From Planctomycetota bacterium (lineage in GTDB: Bacteria; Planctomycetota; Phycisphaerae; Phycisphaerales; UBA5793), in assembly GCA_013112555.1 (NCBI GenBank), contig JABFGK010000001.1, forward strand, positions 930,001-994,000: a stretch of DNA of 64,000 nucleotides, given 5' to 3'. Position numbers and translations under genes: made by a program. Within the stretch, counting starts at the first letter, position 1; each line of letters begins with the position of its first letter. Shown one piece after another: positions 34,894 through 44,334 of the stretch. The notes beneath the pieces are model-generated. The model saw only the letters and a program-made list of their open reading frames with translations, was not told the origin of the DNA and ran no database searches.

Positions 34894-35745
34894 ATGAACA
34901 ACCTCCTCAAACTCCACACCGCTGCCTGCCGTCGGCAAACCGGCATCATGTGGCTCATCCTGGCGGCAGCGCCTTTTGTCCTTGCAGCGGCCGGCTGCGG
35001 GGGCGTCGAGCGTCAGGAGATGATCTTTGACCGCTACCCGCCGACCGAGGCGCTGGCCGTCTACGTCGACAACTTCCGAGGCGATGTTCAGGTCGAGGCC
35101 GACCCGACCGTCACCGGCCCCGTCGTCAAGGCCAGACTCCATGCCCGTCACGAGTGGTTCCGAGTCAAAATGAACACGTTCGGGGCTGCCAAACTCGATC
35201 GAACACTCGACGAGGTCAACGTCCAGGCCGACCTGGACCACGGCACCGGGGATCAGCAGGGGCTGGCCATCCTGCGCGTCATGGCAACGACCGCATTCGA
35301 TGTTGATCGCGATCCCGATCTCCAATGGGTCGACCTGCACATCACGGCCCCAAGTGTTGACGGCGTCGATATCAGGACTCAGGACGGCTCGGTCGACCTT
35401 GTCGGTATCAGTGGGGCGGTCACCGTGGCCAACCATAATGGCAACGTCGTCGTCCGTACCACGCAACCACTGGTCGATCCGGTGACCATCACCACATCAG
35501 ACGGCCACATCTACTACCGCGTGACCGGGGAATCCGCCGGTGCCTTTGACATCGAAACCATCGGCGGCAAGGCCCACATCAAGGCCGTTGAGGGAACGCT
35601 CAGCGTCCAGCAGGAAGGCCAGTCACGAATACTGGCCCAATTCAATGACGGAGGCAACCCGATCGTCCTGCGCACGACACACGATCAAATCAGAGTTGCC
35701 GTCACACCCGACCCCATGCCCCTGGGCATCTTCGGCATGTGGTAG
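34894..35745 (+). CDS. Putative adhesin-like (DUF4097-type) lipoprotein
   Basis: 283 residues from the ATG at 34894, with AGGTGAGCAGG upstream; an in-frame start at 34882 is possible. Signal peptide with lipobox LAAAGCGG, hence a lipoprotein. The rest is beta-rich with short repeats: LHITAPSVDGVDIRTQDGSV, DLVGISGAVTVANHNGNVVV, ITTSDGHIYYRVTGES, ETIGGKAHIKAVEGTLSV. This stacking of about 20-residue strands is that of the DUF4097 beta-helix. Role unknown; divergent from folP. It ends 10 bases before a repeat-filled block. Confidence 0.72.
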   Translation: MNNLLKLHTAACRRQTGIMWLILAAAPFVLAAAGCGGVERQEMIFDRYPPTEALAVYVDNFRGDVQVEADPTVTGPVVKARLHARHEWFRVKMNTFGAAKLDRTLDEVNVQADLDHGTGDQQGLAILRVMATTAFDVDRDPDLQWVDLHITAPSVDGVDIRTQDGSVDLVGISGAVTVANHNGNVVVRTTQPLVDPVTITTSDGHIYYRVTGESAGAFDIETIGGKAHIKAVEGTLSVQQEGQSRILAQFNDGGNPIVLRTTHDQIRVAVTPDPMPLGIFGMW

Positions 35746-35874
35746 CATGCCCTGACGCTACCGGGCCCACGGGCTCCTCACCCTTCCGTTATCCCGGCGC
35801 CGGCCGGGATCCATCTTCTCCCGTGAGCCCCCGGCTCTGCCGGGGGAATGATGCGCATGCATCATGCCATGCGC

Positions 35875-35906
35875 GCCGGATCCCTCACCGCGAAGCGGTG
35901 AACGTG
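35875..35906. repeat. 32-base repeat A, copy 1
   Basis: Starts GCCGGATCCCTCACCGCGAA and includes the palindrome CACCGC-GAA-GCGGTG. Identical to 36015-36046. Confidence 0.9.
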
Positions 35907-35907
35907 G

Positions 35908-35965
35908 CACGCAATCGAGGCGTACGCTCTGAAAACCCGCTTACTAACGTGCGCGGCTCGTCGGA
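35908..35965. repeat. 58-base repeat B, copy 1
   Basis: Starts CACGCAATCGAGGCGTACGC and ends GGCTCGTCGGA. Differs from the copy at 36139-36196 by one base (CTAACG against CTTACG). Confidence 0.92.
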
Positions 35966-36014
35966 AGAAGAGGGCACGACGCATCGTGCCCCTACGGCCA
36001 TCATCCCGGCACTG

Positions 36015-36046
36015 GCCGGATCCCTCACCGCGAAGCGGTGAACGTG
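36015..36046. repeat. 32-base repeat A, copy 2
   Basis: Exact copy of 35875-35906, here not followed by repeat B but by TCTAGCCGGGGGTG. Confidence 0.9.
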
Positions 36047-36138
36047 TCTAGCCGGGGGTGAAGCGAGTCGCAGACGAGCGCCACCCCCAGGAAGGGAGCG
36101 CATCAAAACCTCTCCTCACCCCGAAGGGGTGGTCGTGC

Positions 36139-36196
36139 CACGCAATCGAGGCGTACGCTCTGAAAACCCGCTTACTTACGTGCGCGGCTCGTCGGA
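36139..36196. repeat. 58-base repeat B, copy 2
   Basis: One mismatch to 35908-35965. Preceded by the palindrome CACCCC-GAA-GGGGTGG in the same place where copy 1 has CACCGC-GAA-GCGGTG, so the unit may be palindrome plus B. Confidence 0.92.
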
Positions 36197-36408
36197 GTCA
36201 CGCCCCCGCCCGTCAGGACGCGCCACGAACACAAACCGCCCGGAGGGCGGACGAAGTACCACACAGAACCTGCACCCACAACGGGGCACATGCAATGTGC
36301 CCCTACCTGCCCCCAAAAAAAAGCAGCCCACATCACCGGCAAGCGGCAACATGGGCTGTAGTCAGGTCTCTGTCTGTATCGAACAAAACCGGCCGGTCAG
36401 TCGCGACC

Positions 36409-39246
36409 CTACTCGATGGCCAACTCAATCAATCCGGTCTTATTCTCAAACTCAGCGGCCTGCAGCCATACCGGTCGGCCCGATGCCGCGCTCGGGACCA
36501 TCACGGTCCACTCAGCGCTCCCGAACTCGTCGGACAGAACTTCACCGCCAAGTTTCGGATCCAGCAGATCAAGCGTCACGTTCAACCTGTTCACATACCG
36601 CTCGCCCACACCCTTGAGGCTGTACACGAGGTACTGCGTCGTATTCGGGTGTGCCAGTTTGACCGTGATCGTCGCTTCTTCACCACCGACCAATGTCGTC
36701 GGCAAAATGCGATACCGGGTCGTCCGCTGGTGCATGAACACATCGGCCGCGTCGTTGACATCACTGTCAATCAGGTTCGTCGCATAGGACGTAAACACGG
36801 TGTACTGGCCGGTCGAGGACACATCCGGTACATAGCTTGCCGCGTTGCCCTCCTGCTGGGCCGTTGACGCGCTGGACCGAGTTATCGTCCCGTACCATCG
36901 GTCGAGCATGAAAATGTCACGCCGGGCGTTTGAATCATTGCGAATCAGATTCCGCGCACGACTCTCGAATACAACGTGACGCCCGCTGCTCGAAATCGCA
37001 GGCTTGTCAGATTCACCGTTGGCCTGCACGTTCCCATACGCCACGCTGGCGCGCTTCGTCTTGTGCGTGGTGCGGTCGTGGATATAGATATCCCGAACGT
37101 TATTCGAGTCACCGACAATCAGGTTCGTCGCATCACTCGCCCAGACGATCAGGTTTCCATCAGCCGTCATGTCAGGATACCGATTGTCCCCATCGGCCTG
37201 CCGGCCGTCTGAATCAATGCTGACTCGTTCGATCGTGAGCGTCTGACGGTCATACACAAAGATATCAGCGGCACCCGATGAATCGTTCGGGACCAGATTC
37301 TCCGCCTCGCTCTCGAAGGCGACATACCGACCGTCCTCGGACAGTCTGGCATGGTAACTGTGTCCAGTGCCCTGCTTCCCGAACTGGTCAACACTGACGC
37401 GCTTCGTCTCGCCCGTCTGCAGATCATGCACGAAGATGTCGAATGCGTTGTTCGTATCGCCGGATACGAGGTTCGAGGCAGCCGAATGGAACGCGACATA
37501 CCGACCGTCGCCGGACAACGACGGCTTGCTTGACACGCCGTTGGCCTGCTGACCCCCGGTACTCACGCTCACGCGTGAGAGCGTCTGAGCCGTCCGGTCA
37601 TACACGAACACATCGCTCACCCCGTTCGTGTCATTCGGCACGAGGTTGCTGGCCGTACTGACGAATGTGACCAGGTTGCCGTCTGCCGATGCGCGGGCCA
37701 GCGTACTGTGGCCGTTGGCCTGCCCGCCCTCGGTGGGAAGGCTGATCAACTCGATGATCCCGCTGTTGCGCGTCGCCACAAAGACATCGGAGTACCCGTT
37801 CGTATCACTGGCCACAAGATTGTCAGCCACCGAGCCGAAGACGATCGTTGAGCCGTCATCACTGACGGACGGGTTGATCGAATCACCGGTGCCGCCCACG
37901 CCGTCGGGCAACTCACTGATACGCGAGGTCAAGGCATCAGGTACCACATCGCTGACGAGCAACAGGCTGGCATACACATTGATCCGGCCCCAGCCGTAGC
38001 GGTCCGGGTCACTCATGTCATCGCAGCCCCCGTACAGCGCATTCATGATGTCATACGGTCCGAGGTCCGGAGCCGCCGAGAACAGCAAAGCACACAGCCC
38101 GGCCGTGATCGGGCACGAGAAACTCGTCCCGCTCCAATAGGCATACACATTGTCGCCGGTGAAATGGGTCGTCCCGACATCCACGCCCGGGGCCATGACG
38201 TCGATGAACACACCGTAGTTGCTGAAGCTCGCCCGATTGTCACCAGAATCAGTCGCCCCGACGATGATCACATGCTCCCAGTCTGATGAGTCCCACCGCG
38301 TATTCTCGTTGCCGGCTGCCCACACGAGCAACCCGCCGTAGGTGTCCATGATCGAGGCCCCGGTGACTTCCACCGTCGGCTCCGTCACGCCGCTGTAGCT
38401 GACGCTGGCCACCTTGTCGCCATTCTGGACCGACGTCAGTGCTGCATGCGTCAAGTCCGACATGAACGCCCCGCCGCCCGAGTCTTCACTGACCCGAAGC
38501 ATGCGATGGCTCAACGTCCACCCGACACCTGACATGCCAATTCCGTTGTTGCCCTCTGCCGCGGCACAGCCGGTGCAGGCCGTCCCGTGCCCGTTGATGT
38601 CAACAATGTCGCCGCCCTGAGACTCCCACTGGCGACGAACGGCGTTGTACCCTTCGAGCCGGTAGGTCGTCAAGTCCTCGTGCGTCGGCCGGACACCCGT
38701 ATCGCAGATGCCGACGGACACGGTCGGATTGCCCGTATGCACATCCCAGCCGAGACACGATGACATGTTCTCATGCTGCCATTGCAGATCAAAAAGCGAA
38801 TCGTCCGGGCACGTCTCCAGCGGATACACAATCCAGTCAGGCCGGACATACTGGTACTGCCCCGTGGCCAGCAGCTGCTGGGCCACCTCGGACTCCGTCT
38901 GATCCGGATTGATCGCAAAGATGTACTCATCGGTGACGTCGCGGTACTCGATCAGATCAGCCGCAATCTCCCGAATCTGCTGATCGGCAGCGTTCCGGAT
39001 CGCCTGAACTTGAGCGATCGACAGGCCACTGGCCCGCAGGTCATCAACCTGTGCCGGTCGGGCAATCAGCCGGCCCGAAAACTCCATCAGGCCCGGGCGC
39101 TCCACGAATGCCGCTTGTGCTGCAACATCCACTTGGCCGTCACCTGATGCAAGCACCACTCCCGGATACACCGTCAGCACCATTCCGGCGGCTGCCAGTG
39201 CACATCCTTGAAAACGACTCTTCCGTGTCAACATCATCATCATCAT
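36409..39246 (-). CDS. Secreted subtilisin-like (S8) protease with TolB-like repeats
   Basis: 945 residues; five Met codons open the frame, so the exact start is unsure. Signal peptide to about residue 34. A propeptide (residues 40-145) precedes the S8 domain: VGICDTGVRPTHED (Asp), INGHGTACTG (His), LVWAAGNEN (oxyanion Asn) and WSGTSFSCPITAGL (Ser). Residues 440-850 contain about seven repeats of 55-60 residues of the PD40/TolB type, each with a core like SGDGRYVAFHSAASNLVSGD and DIFVHDLQTGETKRVS, probably a beta-propeller. The final 90 residues are a beta domain ending AEWTVMVPSAASGRPVWLQA...ENKTG, shared in outline with other secreted proteins here. Catalytic triad intact. Confidence 0.9.
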   Translation of the reverse strand: MMMMMLTRKSRFQGCALAAAGMVLTVYPGVVLASGDGQVDVAAQAAFVERPGLMEFSGRLIARPAQVDDLRASGLSIAQVQAIRNAADQQIREIAADLIEYRDVTDEYIFAINPDQTESEVAQQLLATGQYQYVRPDWIVYPLETCPDDSLFDLQWQHENMSSCLGWDVHTGNPTVSVGICDTGVRPTHEDLTTYRLEGYNAVRRQWESQGGDIVDINGHGTACTGCAAAEGNNGIGMSGVGWTLSHRMLRVSEDSGGGAFMSDLTHAALTSVQNGDKVASVSYSGVTEPTVEVTGASIMDTYGGLLVWAAGNENTRWDSSDWEHVIIVGATDSGDNRASFSNYGVFIDVMAPGVDVGTTHFTGDNVYAYWSGTSFSCPITAGLCALLFSAAPDLGPYDIMNALYGGCDDMSDPDRYGWGRINVYASLLLVSDVVPDALTSRISELPDGVGGTGDSINPSVSDDGSTIVFGSVADNLVASDTNGYSDVFVATRNSGIIELISLPTEGGQANGHSTLARASADGNLVTFVSTASNLVPNDTNGVSDVFVYDRTAQTLSRVSVSTGGQQANGVSSKPSLSGDGRYVAFHSAASNLVSGDTNNAFDIFVHDLQTGETKRVSVDQFGKQGTGHSYHARLSEDGRYVAFESEAENLVPNDSSGAADIFVYDRQTLTIERVSIDSDGRQADGDNRYPDMTADGNLIVWASDATNLIVGDSNNVRDIYIHDRTTHKTKRASVAYGNVQANGESDKPAISSSGRHVVFESRARNLIRNDSNARRDIFMLDRWYGTITRSSASTAQQEGNAASYVPDVSSTGQYTVFTSYATNLIDSDVNDAADVFMHQRTTRYRILPTTLVGGEEATITVKLAHPNTTQYLVYSLKGVGERYVNRLNVTLDLLDPKLGGEVLSDEFGSAEWTVMVPSAASGRPVWLQAAEFENKTGLIELAIE

Positions 39247-39866
39247 CTCTCACCAGACCTTTCGGCTTCAACGTCGCCGGACGTTCCCTGCTTGTACCGG
39301 GTCCGACTCCCGGTATGGCGACTCACGCACAGGCCGAATCCCTGTTCACCGTGGTCCACCTGACTATTTTGCTCAAACACTCCCCCGGCCGCGTCTTGGA
39401 CCATATCCCTGCCCGACAATCGACAGGCATCAATGACTTGCCGGGAATCTGATCCACAATAACTCGCTGGCGTTCGCTCGGGCTGCGGCTCCCCGCCCCG
39501 CCCCACCTCGCCGAGGAAGTCCATTGTACCAAGTCTGCATGCCCCCCGATACTGTCAAAGCGCAGAACCTGCCTCACCTCTTCATCAACATCGAATCGAG
39601 GTGTCTTTATTCAACGGATAGCCTATTTTCACCGGAAGTCAAGCAAACCGTGCACAATGTCCTGCAAGCTAACAAGTTATGTGCATATCGGCCACCCTTG
39701 CCACTGCCGATGGTGCCAGAGGCTTGTCCTGATTGCGCGCAGTGTATCGGACCTCACCGCAGTCGCGGCAAGAACAAGACATGATTCATCAGGAAATCAG
39801 TGCTGCCAGAATACAAGATTCACAGACTGATCGCCTCAGGGCGACGCGACCGGAAGTGACAGACCT
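39247..39866. other. Gene-free interval, 620 bases
   Basis: Between the subtilase and GT2 genes, both on the minus strand, so it covers the subtilase promoter and the end of the GT2 transcript. No frame looks coding; no RNA gene or repeat was found. Confidence 0.5.
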
Positions 39867-40838
39867 TCACGCAGCCGGTTCACATCCAACCGGGGGGACC
39901 TTTTCATGGTCGAGATCACGCCGGTGCAGGACCGGGGCGTCCGAGATCCCCCACATGTTCCGAGTCTGAAAACGCAGGATCGACTTCAGGTGCGTCTGCA
40001 GTCGAGCATGGAACACCCCGCGCTCCTCACGCTCATAGAAGTGCGTGACGGCTGCACTCGGCTGATACCAGTTCTCATACCCGGCCTGCTTGAAGCGGAA
40101 ACAGAGGTCGTAATCCTCGTACTGGTAGAAGTACCCCTCGTCAAACCCGCCCACCTCACGCGTAATCCGGTTCCGGACCAGCATCGCAGCCCCGTACACG
40201 CAGTCGATCGGCATCATCCGGTCATGATCAATGTGCCGCATGTCCACGCGAGCCGGGATCCCGGTCCACTCGAAGTACTTCCGGTACTTCGTCCCCTCGA
40301 TCAGGATGTGATGGAACCGCGGGAACGGGCGACAACTCAACTGCAATGAGCCGTCGCGATACTCGAGCCGAGGAGCCACCATCGCAGCCTTCGGGTTCGC
40401 CTCGGCCGTGTCAATCAGCGTATCGATCGCACCCGGCTGCACGAGCGTGTCCGAGTCGAGAATCATCGTGTACTTCGCCCGACTGTTCCAGAACAGCCGG
40501 TTTCGCCCGCCGGCCACCCCGAGGTTCCGACCGTTCTCAAGAATCGTCACATACGGGTACTTCTCACGCACCATTTCGCGCGTGCCGTCGGTCGATCCGT
40601 TGTCAGACAGCAGCCACTCATATCGATACCGATTGCCCGATTGCTCGATCGAGGCCAGCAGATCGTCGATGAACTGCCGATCGCGGTAGCACAACAACCC
40701 GATCGAGGCATCGCATTCATACGACGTCCCATCCTCATCGGCTGCCGTCCGCTGACTCCATTGCTCGGGGTCAAACGGGCAGCGACTGCCCTGCGGGTCC
40801 GTCGTCTCCGGGCTGCATTCACGGTGCTGATGCGCCAC
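39867..40838 (-). CDS. Family 2 glycosyltransferase
   Basis: 323 residues from a GTG at 40838 with GAGGAG upstream. GT-A fold: SIGLLCYRDRQFIDDLLASI, WLLSDNGSTDGTREMV, NLGVAGGRNRLFWNS, and the metal-binding DSD in YTMILDSDTLVQPG. YGAAMLVRNRITREVGGFDEGYFYQYEDYDLCFRFKQAGY carries the acceptor-side ED motif of rhamnosyl/GlcNAc-type GT2 enzymes. No membrane segment; acts at the cytoplasmic face. A solitary GT, with no polysaccharide cluster around it. Confidence 0.9.
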   Translation of the reverse strand: MAHQHRECSPETTDPQGSRCPFDPEQWSQRTAADEDGTSYECDASIGLLCYRDRQFIDDLLASIEQSGNRYRYEWLLSDNGSTDGTREMVREKYPYVTILENGRNLGVAGGRNRLFWNSRAKYTMILDSDTLVQPGAIDTLIDTAEANPKAAMVAPRLEYRDGSLQLSCRPFPRFHHILIEGTKYRKYFEWTGIPARVDMRHIDHDRMMPIDCVYGAAMLVRNRITREVGGFDEGYFYQYEDYDLCFRFKQAGYENWYQPSAAVTHFYEREERGVFHARLQTHLKSILRFQTRNMWGISDAPVLHRRDLDHEKVPPVGCEPAA

Positions 40839-41029
40839 GATCCATGCTCCTCACTCTGCTGCGTGTCGTCAAGAAGGTGTTCTTCGCCACCACGACGTGC
40901 CTGCCCCGGGCCGGCACAAGAGTCGGATTGTACCGACCACACGACAGCACTGCATGACCACCCGGCCTGAATCCGGAATGGTCCGTATTTCTCGACAAAA
41001 GCAGCACAATCCATGCTGCGGCGTCCGCT

Positions 41030-41941
41030 TTACTCTTGTCGGCTCGTCGCATCCTCGCCTGCAACGTCTCGTAACAAAGTGGACCGCAAAGCGGACGTCA
41101 CCTCCCCGACACTGCCGTCCCCGATCTCGGTCCGCCCCTCCAGATTCACAATCGGCAGCACGCCCCAACTCGAATTCGTCAAAAACACCTCGTCTGCCTG
41201 CTCAACGTCATTGATATCCAGCATGCGGACGTCGCTCTCAATCCCCATCTCCTGTGCCAGTTCCATCACGGCCGCCCGCGTGATCCCCGGCAGCACCGGC
41301 GACGGCAACGAACCGTCGAGTTCCTCACCCCGTGCAAACGGCGTCTGCAGCCGCCCATCCTTGACCAGGAACACATTGCTGACCGAACCCGAGGCCAGGT
41401 GATTCGTGATCCCGAACCACAACGCCTCAGAGGCGCGCGCTGCGGCTGCCTGCTGCAGTGCCTGCAACCGTGCCCAGTAGTTCAGCGTCTTGTGCCCGGC
41501 CGTCCGATCCAGCGGGTTGGCGCGGCCGTCTGCAATGACCGCTGAAGCCCCTTTTTCGAACAACTCATCCGGGTACGGGGTGGCAGGCTGCACCACGATG
41601 AGGATCGTCGGCGTCACCGGCGACGAGCCGGCCGTTTGCAAAAGATTCAAATCACCGCCGGTGATCGTCAGCCGCACGCGAGCCCTGGAAATATCGGACT
41701 CCTCGACCATCATCTGGACGGCCGAGGCCAGCAGGTCCGTGTTCAACTCGGCCGTGAGTCGCAGATCGTTGGCGGACGCAGCAAGCCGGTTCAGATGGGC
41801 CGGCAGCCGATACACCTGCCCGTTCACCGACTGCATGGTCTCAAAAAGACCGATGCCATGCTGGAATCCCGCATCAAAGGCGCTCACCCGTGCATCGTCA
41901 CGCTCAACAATCTGCCCGTTCAACCAAACATGCATACTCAT
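41030..41941 (-). CDS. Class IV aminotransferase / aminodeoxychorismate lyase-like enzyme
   Basis: 303 residues from the ATG at 41941. VWLNGQIVERDDARVSAFDAGFQHGIGLFETMQ matches the N-terminus of PabC/D-amino acid transaminase proteins. The PLP lysine lies in DRTAGHKTLNYWARLQA, as in PabC. EALWFGITNHLASGSVSNVFLV and VLPGITRAAVMELAQ follow. PabC makes p-aminobenzoate, the substrate of FolP encoded 7 kb away, so a folate role is attractive; a D-alanine or branched-chain aminotransferase role cannot be excluded. Distinct from the class IV enzyme at 14888-15802. Confidence 0.82.
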   Translation of the reverse strand: MSMHVWLNGQIVERDDARVSAFDAGFQHGIGLFETMQSVNGQVYRLPAHLNRLAASANDLRLTAELNTDLLASAVQMMVEESDISRARVRLTITGGDLNLLQTAGSSPVTPTILIVVQPATPYPDELFEKGASAVIADGRANPLDRTAGHKTLNYWARLQALQQAAAARASEALWFGITNHLASGSVSNVFLVKDGRLQTPFARGEELDGSLPSPVLPGITRAAVMELAQEMGIESDVRMLDINDVEQADEVFLTNSSWGVLPIVNLEGRTEIGDGSVGEVTSALRSTLLRDVAGEDATSRQE

Positions 41942-42131
41942 GATGACACAGTGTAGCCGATCATGCCACGGACCCCAAGCCCTGTGACAGGCGAGTCGCT
42001 CCACCTACCCCGGTCAGGAATTCGGAAGTACGGTGCATCAGAGAAAAATAAGCCGGACTTGGCGGCCGTGAGAGACGCCAAGTCCGGGAGTCAGCGATCA
42101 GCGGACATAACTTACCAAATACACATGTCCG

Positions 42132-43832
42132 TTACGGCTGTACCCGAATCGAAACCTTGTTCGTCAACTCACCGCCTGGCCCGGTGATCAATGCCTGGAA
42201 GTGCAAGGCCCGTCCGGCCAGCGAGTTGCTGTTCGGGATATCAATCGGCAGCACGAGGCCTTGACCCGGGATCGCGTACGGCCCAAGCCGCCGCAGTTCC
42301 GTGCCGAGATCGACTTCCGTGGGGCCATACGGCGTATTCGAGACGCCCAGGCCACTGCAGACGACAATCCGGACCTGCTGCCCGACAGCCGGCACTTCCA
42401 GGTTGATTGTGCCGCCTCGTACCGGGTAGCCGACAATCCGCAGCGTCTTGTCATACGCATCGGCAACCATGACGTCGCCGCCGTTGCCGAACTCGTTGGC
42501 GTGAACGGCCTTCGTTCCCATCGCCAAGACATCGCCGTCGGCATCAAAACCGATCCCGAACGCCGAGCCCCGTGCACTGATTTCGCACGTGACGTTGCCG
42601 GCTGCGTCATACACGAATCCCTCGGGCGTTGCATGCGATGAATCGCCCCAACTGATCCCGGCAACCGAGTCGCCGTTCTGATCCACACGGACCCCTGCAC
42701 AGGCCAGCTGGTACGCCGTCCCCGGTGCATCATACGAGGAGTGGAACATATCAACATCGTTGTCAACGTCATACATTCCGATTTCGATATGGTCGTAGGC
42801 CGGGCTGTACTGCTGAATCTGATACCCCAGTCGTGAGCCGTCGTCGTTCAAATCGAGCCGAGCCACATACGTCGAGCCTGCTTGCGTCTGGCGTGCCACG
42901 CGATTCCAGTTGCCCGGGGTCGTCTCACGCCATGCTTCGAAGTAGCCGAAGTACCCGAAGGCAAACGTCTTGCCATCGCCTGACAACGCATGCGAATCAA
43001 ACGAGGCATTGATGCTGTGCGAGTAGATCACCGAGGCCGTCTGCACGTCATAAATGACTGCCTCAACACCCACGTTGAAATACGCACGTCTCCCATCATC
43101 ACTCAGCACTGTCTGGCGGGCATGGAAGTACACGTTGCCGTTGTACACCGTCTGCACCTGGCCGCTGGAGATCGGGGTCCCATCGCCCCGGAAGGCCTCG
43201 ACCAGCAGGTACTGACTGTTCGGGTCTGCCTTCCACATCAACACGACGTCCCCGTCATCGCTGACAGCCGTCCCCCCGCCGAAATAGTTCAGCGTGCGCG
43301 GGAAGGTGTAGGACCACTCAGGCGTCCCGTCGCCCGTGTTCGAAAACACATGAACCGTTGCCTCGAAGTCGTAGTCCGGGCCGGGATCCATGTCGTAGAT
43401 CACCATCCCGGCTGCCCGGTTGGCGCGCTGGGCCATCGAGACGATCGGGTCTTCTGAATCCAGTGCGTCAAAGTCCCACACCGGGGTCGCCGACGTCGCA
43501 TTGTACATTGTCAGCGATTCGTTGTTTAACCCCTTGCCTGCCAGCACCATCGCACCATTGTCGCCGACGGCAATGTCGCGGCAGATCCACGCCAGACCGC
43601 CATCCGCCTCGACCCAATTCGGGCTCGTCACGACCTCCGGCATGCAGCCGGTGTCATCGCTCAACTGAATCGTCCGACCACTCGCTGCATCTTGATACTC
43701 TGTGACGACCCGGGCACCACCCGCATCAACCTCGGCAAAACGTCGAATGTCCTGCTCCGCGCTCGGGCCCGCTGCCAGTGCGCCTTGCGACAAAATGAGA
43801 GCCGTGGCCGGCAATAGACATCGTGTGTACAT
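42132..43832 (-). CDS. Large secreted beta-propeller-like protein
   Basis: 566 residues from an ATG preceded by AAGGGAG. Signal peptide to about residue 21 (LSQGALAAGPSAEQ). The central 400 residues alternate short strands with motifs such as GGGTAVSDDGDVVLMWKADP, ARQTVLSDDGRRAYFNVGVEA and SGDGKTFAFGYFGYFEA, resembling WD40/PQQ-type propeller blades. The last 90 residues form a C-terminal beta domain ending SNSLAGRALHFQALITGPGG...TNKVSIRVQP, which is built like the C-termini of other secreted proteins in the window. No catalytic residues recognised. Confidence 0.7.
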   Translation of the reverse strand: MYTRCLLPATALILSQGALAAGPSAEQDIRRFAEVDAGGARVVTEYQDAASGRTIQLSDDTGCMPEVVTSPNWVEADGGLAWICRDIAVGDNGAMVLAGKGLNNESLTMYNATSATPVWDFDALDSEDPIVSMAQRANRAAGMVIYDMDPGPDYDFEATVHVFSNTGDGTPEWSYTFPRTLNYFGGGTAVSDDGDVVLMWKADPNSQYLLVEAFRGDGTPISSGQVQTVYNGNVYFHARQTVLSDDGRRAYFNVGVEAVIYDVQTASVIYSHSINASFDSHALSGDGKTFAFGYFGYFEAWRETTPGNWNRVARQTQAGSTYVARLDLNDDGSRLGYQIQQYSPAYDHIEIGMYDVDNDVDMFHSSYDAPGTAYQLACAGVRVDQNGDSVAGISWGDSSHATPEGFVYDAAGNVTCEISARGSAFGIGFDADGDVLAMGTKAVHANEFGNGGDVMVADAYDKTLRIVGYPVRGGTINLEVPAVGQQVRIVVCSGLGVSNTPYGPTEVDLGTELRRLGPYAIPGQGLVLPIDIPNSNSLAGRALHFQALITGPGGELTNKVSIRVQP

Positions 43833-44334
43833 TTCTGATTCTCCCTTTCATGATCCCTGGCTGACCCGTGTGGGGGCCACAGATGGACCTCTGTATGTGA
43901 TGACAACACCCACCTCCCCACCTCGGCTGGGACACGCTCAGCGCACCGGCAGTTTGTGCAGACTGCTCAATACTACCCATGCAGTGTCACGCGCGGCGGC
44001 TGCCCGATTACGCCGTCTGTTTGCTCGTGCTGCCCAGGCTCCGTTGCCATTGCCTCCAGCCTGGTGGGTCCTTCACTATTGGATGACCTGTGACGATTCA
44101 GGATGCACTCAAACCGGGGGCGACCGAACAATCTGCACTGTACAATGCCACGCCAATTCATCAACAGGTAAACCTCGCGAATCACGGAGATTTCTTCGGC
44201 TCCGGCAGATGCCGGCAAGACAGTCCGCCCCGATCACAGGCTTCTGCCGTAAACCCGACCACGGCAAAGTTGTCGGGTGAGCAACACGATCTGCAGGCAT
44301 AAACTGCCGGTGCACTCACCTGCAAGGAGATCGA
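43833..44334. other. Gene-free interval, 502 bases
   Basis: Divergent promoter region between the propeller-like protein and the voltage-sensor-like gene. Moderate GC. No coding frame, hairpin or repeat that I can support. Confidence 0.5.

Larger units (their letters stand above)
35746..36408. repeat. Intergenic block of direct repeats and palindromes
   Basis: 663 bases with no credible gene. It contains two 32-base repeats, two 58-base repeats (separate entries) and several short hairpins with GAA loops (ACCGC-GAA-GCGGT, twice; CACCCC-GAA-GGGGTG) or other loops (GGGCACGA-CGCA-TCGTGCCC type; GGGGCACAT-GCA-ATGTGCCCC). The style is that of planctomycete short interspersed repeats; no transposase or spacer-repeat periodicity is present. 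Confidence 0.85.

Noticed and set aside
35875..36196. Repeat block as a CRISPR array
   Set aside because: Repeats are of two kinds, present twice each, with irregular spacing and internal palindromes; no cas genes nearby.
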